Below are positions 1 through 64,000 of a stretch of 64,000 nt of DNA, piece after piece. Source of the DNA: Euborellia annulipes (Eukaryota; Arthropoda; Insecta; Dermaptera; Anisolabididae); contig JAKCPI010006239.1 of NCBI GenBank assembly GCA_023213315.1, positions 273,501-337,500 on the forward strand, written 5' to 3'. Numbering within the stretch: the first letter of the stretch is position 1; the number at the start of each line of letters is the position of its first letter. Under the pieces are notes generated by a model, which did not search any database, was not told where the DNA came from, and saw only the letters and a program-made list of their open reading frames with translations. Position numbers and translations under genes: made by a program.

Positions 1-2160
1 ACAAACAAGGCGAGGAGAGAAATTTTATAAAAACTGTTTAGGTATTATTATTATTTCTGTTTAGGGAATTTTAATGTTTAAATAACTTTTTTTTATTATG
101 TATAACTGTGTAAAAAATTGTTGGCTATAATAACCTTTTGCATTATAATAAAAAACTTATAGGGAGGGGGGGGGGGGGGGCATTTTTATGTAGTCCCGGG
201 GCCCGTCAGTCTAACTGCGGCCCTGCACATCGGTTAACATATCAACATAGCCTATGTAACAATTTACAATAATAATAAAAATGCACTGATGAACTGATCC
301 AGTTGAAATATTTGCAATAAACAAGAGGTAAACGTGGACTAAATGAACACCAAGTTTTGATCTCCTTCATTTCTTTAATAAAATTTATTTAAGAGATGAT
401 AGTATTTTTAAATACATCAATTTGCCTTTTAAATTGATGATTAAGTTATGAAATTTTTTAATGCAGGTCACTATAGTCATTTGATTATAATAAAATACGA
501 GAATAATTTCTTAAAAACTCAAAGATTTTTTTGAAATAATATTCATGAAATGATCTAGTCTAACTTAAATATGTTTAAAATAAGCTTTAAATGTCCGTGT
601 ATGTTTCCATAAAAATAATTTCTTATAATAATAATAATTTAAAAATTAATTTAGTCCAAATTTATAAATATTAAGAATTTTGTAGTCATAAATTTTATTT
701 CGTTAAATGCCTTTTTTTGAAATAATTTAAAAAAATAAACTTATAATTGTTTTTTTTTTTTTTTAATGTTGAGTTTTTTTCACAATTCCCTCAATTAAAA
801 AAAATATATCTAAGAAAATTCTGTAAAATCAATAAAAAATGCGTGAGAGTCTTCCAATTTTTGTCATTGAAAAAGGATTTACACAAGTGTTATTAAAATT
901 AGCCTTCTCTTTTAGGCAAATCAATTTTATACAGGCATTAATTTTAAAATTTATATTAATAAACCACAATTAATGGCAAAAATGTTATTTATTTCCAATA
1001 AAAAAAATTGGAAGAGTATAAATCAATTAATTAAATTGGATTCATTCATATAAATTGAATAAAAATTTCCAAAACCATTTTAAAATATGAAATGTTTACT
1101 AATGTGATAAAAAATTTTAATCAAATTTATGAGAAATATCTTAAAAGTGAAATGAAAATTAGATGGGGAAATAAAAATAACAGTCAATATGCAGTTTTTT
1201 CAGATCTTTTTTGGGATTATTATAGTATATATATATATATTAATTTAAATCTAAAATATTTATTCTTTTTTTAAAGATATAGTATAGATACATATTTTTT
1301 TTTATTTCATTTGTTATCAAATGAAAAATATTTTTATTAAATTAAATCGCTTTTGGATGACTTTTATTATCTTTCGTAATTCAAAACCCTGCGATATTTT
1401 TTTTCAACCTAAATTTGGTGGAAATAAAAATAAATATATTTATATATATACATGAACATTAATTTTACCATTTTTTTTAATTTAGTTGTCATCACAAATC
1501 CCTTTTTGCTATAAATTAGAAATAAAGCTATTAGGCAATTCTAGAGAAAAATAAAAATTGATATTTTGATTTAACAATTTTGTGGGTATGTTTTTTTGTT
1601 GGTGGGCCAAACGTCCCCCGGGAATCGAATCCAGGGTCACGTTTGGCCGACCAACAAATAAACATATTCACAAAATTGTTAAATATACCTATGACTTGTC
1701 AAGTCCGAATCGAGGTATTCATTGAATATTAATATCTTATTCAAATAAATAAATCTCGAAAATTATTTAATTGGTAGATTAAGTTCGATATTTTTTTCAA
1801 CCAAATACTCAAAATGAGAAATTTAAAATATTTTAAAACATAAAGGCATAATTTGCTCTATAGAAGAGTAGAGAAAAGCTTTAATAAAAAATAATTGGTA
1901 TATTATTGTATCTTCATAAAAAGTAAATCCATCAAATTAGATAGTTAGTATTCATAATAATATGATCCAATTAGCCAGATGGTATATTTATACTTTATTT
2001 TTGTTTCTAGCTATATTTAAATAAATAATAATTTTCTTTTAATTTCGAAAATAAAAACTTTATTATAATTGCAATAATTGGACATTTAAATATATATTTT
2101 TAATATATTCTCTAGAGGTGTGGCATTAAAATCTCTTTTAAAATAATGAGAAATTTTTAG
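1..2160. other. AT-rich 3' flank of HECTD1, no gene seen
   Basis: No homologous coding sequence on either strand. Contains a poly-G run (161-180), a hairpin at 1569-1684 and long A/T tracts. The 60-residue ORF at 1092-1274 is AT-driven noise. Confidence 0.6.
1569..1684. repeat. Small foldback element with tRNA-type B-box
   Basis: Arms of about 45 nt (1569-1614 and 1639-1684) are near-perfect inverted repeats. The loop, read on the minus strand, contains GGATTCGATTCC, close to a Pol III B-box (GGTTCGANTCC), so it may derive from a tRNA or SINE. Confidence 0.5.
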
Positions 2161-2194
2161 ATTTTATATTTCTTTATTTTAAATGTTTATATCT

Positions 2195-2200
2195 TTTATT
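2195..2200 (-). terminator. Possible polyadenylation signal AATAAA for HECTD1
   Basis: AATAAA on the minus strand about 52 nt after the TGA. A second match lies at 2173-2178. The flank is so AT-rich that chance matches are frequent. Confidence 0.3.
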
Positions 2201-2251
2201 AAAGCCTATATATAAATGAATGCAAACGTAACTAAAAACAAAAAACAATCT

Positions 2252-62283
<60,032 letters not shown>

Positions 62284-62814
62284 CTGAAAAATAAAATAGA
62301 AATAATTATATTAATATTAATAATTAATGATCTAATATTAATTGGGAAAGTTTTGTTAATTGCCTCAAATTAATTACAAAAATAAGCTAAATGCACCGGT
62401 AGTTGGACATGTATTAATAATTGACCATTTGAGTTAAAAAGTGAACTAAATAAATAACTAGATTGCCAATTTTAAATAATTCCCTGATATTTTTGGAAGT
62501 GATTAAATATTTGGAAGTTTTATTTGAGAACACTTTATACTAAGTGAATAGCTGTGATCTATTGTTGGAATGGGGATTACTAGAGGATTTTTGTCATATT
62601 TCTGAAATATTTAACGTAATTTATCACGCATTTATGGAATGAGAAAGCCTCATTTAAAAGATCTGATGAAATATAATTTGATAATGAATATTGGTATAGG
62701 ATAGTTGACATTAATTTAAGATATTGAATTTTCCATTTTTAAATGAAAACAAAAATAATGAAATATCTTTAATTAAAAAGGAAGGGGGGGGGGGGGGGCA
62801 TCCTTCTAGAAAAT

Positions 62815-63075
62815 TACTAACTTGATCATATACCAAGGATCTTAGACAAGATGCAATTGAGAGAGATGGGTCTGAAATTCTCAATTCTGACAGGACTAGG
62901 TATTTTTGGATTTGGACGTATAACTACCGTTTTCCAGACAGATGGATAATATGAAGGCTGCAATGATAGTTCGAATATGTCTGTTATTATTGATAAGAAG
63001 CAGGGGAGTGAGATTAAAAAATGTTAAGGATATTTTATCTATTCCTGCTGGATTGAATCTTTTCTTGAGAAATGA
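62815..63075 (-). pseudogene. LINE reverse-transcriptase fragment upstream of exon 1
   Basis: The minus strand reads VWKTVVIRPNPKIPSPVRIE then NFRPISLNCILSKILG, the N-terminal reverse-transcriptase blocks of jockey/CR1-type LINEs, ending in a stop. Truncated. Confidence 0.7.
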
Positions 63076-63079
63076 AAGT

Positions 63080-64000
63080 CAGGGGTGGTGCACTCCAATG
63101 GGAGAATTTGAAATTGTGTGACGTCACGATTGCCACCTCCAGTGAGATTTTGACACTTTTATCCGCTAGAGAGCAGGGTAGTCAACCGATGAAATGATCA
63201 TGTGATTTCTATTCTACTCTGTGATGAAAGTCTAATGTTTGAGTGAAACGACATTTAAAAGATTATAACTATCCTTATGAGTTGGAGATCTGATATTATA
63301 GCTGACCTAGAATTATGAGTGAAATGTTCATTGAGAGTGTCTAGGTCAAAAAGCAAAGGGGGCTTCTTCCCTAGCTGATCCTCCATGTTAAACTTCTTAG
63401 AATTTTCCAAAGGATCAGTAGTATTGTTAAATAGTCTTTAGGCTTTAGGGGTTCTTTATTATATTTCTCCATACAGGCAAGAATTATTTTATTTAACATT
63501 TCGATTTTAATATTCATATTTTGCTTGCTTTTAATGCCCTTAAAATTCATATTCCCAAGATCATAAATATCATTTCACTTTTAGAATCCCGAGTTTTTTT
63601 TTTTTTTTTTTTTTTGTGGGGGGAGGTGGGATTTTTGTTTTGGTAGGTTTATATATAAATCAATGAGGATTCAGAGTCCCTAGCAGAGAAACTAGGATTA
63701 ACGATTTGTTCACATTATGGCGATGTAGAACAAATGCATCCATGTTCTCGCCTATTAGGATATGTATTACTTATAACAATTTTGATAGGGATCATGACCT
63801 TCCGGATCTGTTCAGCTGCTCTTTGGTTTCATTTAAAAGAAAAATAAAGGGAGTTTTGTATAATACTTAAAAATTGATATTTATGATAAAGTTAAATGTT
63901 CTTTATTTTATAAGTTTTATTGTTAGACAAATAAGTATTTTTTAATTATTTTGTGATTAATTTTGTTTTTATTTTATTATTTTTTTTTTTCTCTTTGCTG
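63080..64000. other. Upstream flank of coding exon 1, no 5' UTR exon identified
   Basis: AT-rich with a long T tract (63595-63615). No promoter, CpG-rich stretch or non-coding exon can be pointed to. The HECTD1 promoter probably lies beyond the window. Confidence 0.4.

Overview
The window is one animal locus, about 70% AT, almost certainly from an arthropod (species not identifiable from the sequence alone). It is filled by a single gene on the minus strand that I recognise as the orthologue of the HECT-type E3 ubiquitin ligase HECTD1. Forty-eight coding exons can be traced from the ATG at 62283 to the TGA at 2252. Every junction has GT/AG borders and matching phases. The model predicts about 3269 residues, against roughly 2600 in vertebrate HECTD1. 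One exon (8228-8359) needs a single-base correction in an A6 run to stay in frame.

Layout in gene order (right to left): upstream flank with a LINE reverse-transcriptase relic (62.8-63.1 kb); ARM-like N-terminus (exons 1-6, 62.3-56.2 kb); ankyrin repeats (exons 7-9, 55.2-53.6 kb); conserved middle part (exons 10-21, 52.1-46.3 kb); SUN/galactose-binding-like domain (exons 22-23, 43.9-43.3 kb); MIB/HERC2 domain (exons 24-25, 42.7-42.3 kb); long low-complexity region (exons 26-36, 41.7-10.1 kb), including two lineage-specific acidic exons at 31.3-30.9 and 30.3-29.4 kb; HECT module (exons 37-48, 9.6-2.25 kb) with the catalytic Cys codon at 2450-2452. Sequence below 2.2 kb is AT-rich flank.

The introns are a graveyard of mobile DNA: Tc1/mariner/pogo-type elements with TA target duplications, two hAT-type MITE families with 8-bp target duplications, a short Helitron with correct termini, a solo LTR with a hAT MITE nested in it, LINE reverse-transcriptase fragments, a tRNA-derived SINE, an unclassified 0.9-kb repeat in several copies, and many large foldback (inverted-repeat) elements.

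The most striking hidden feature is a set of at least ten hammerhead-ribozyme-like motifs, mostly in the foldback elements. They share the core CTGANGA...GAAA, and stems I, II and III pair in each copy although the stem sequences differ between copies. Such motifs are known from terminal repeats of Penelope-like retroelements. All copies here carry one extra nucleotide between A9 and stem II. Three lie in the sense orientation of HECTD1 introns, and one is split by a Tc1-type MITE exactly in its stem III loop.
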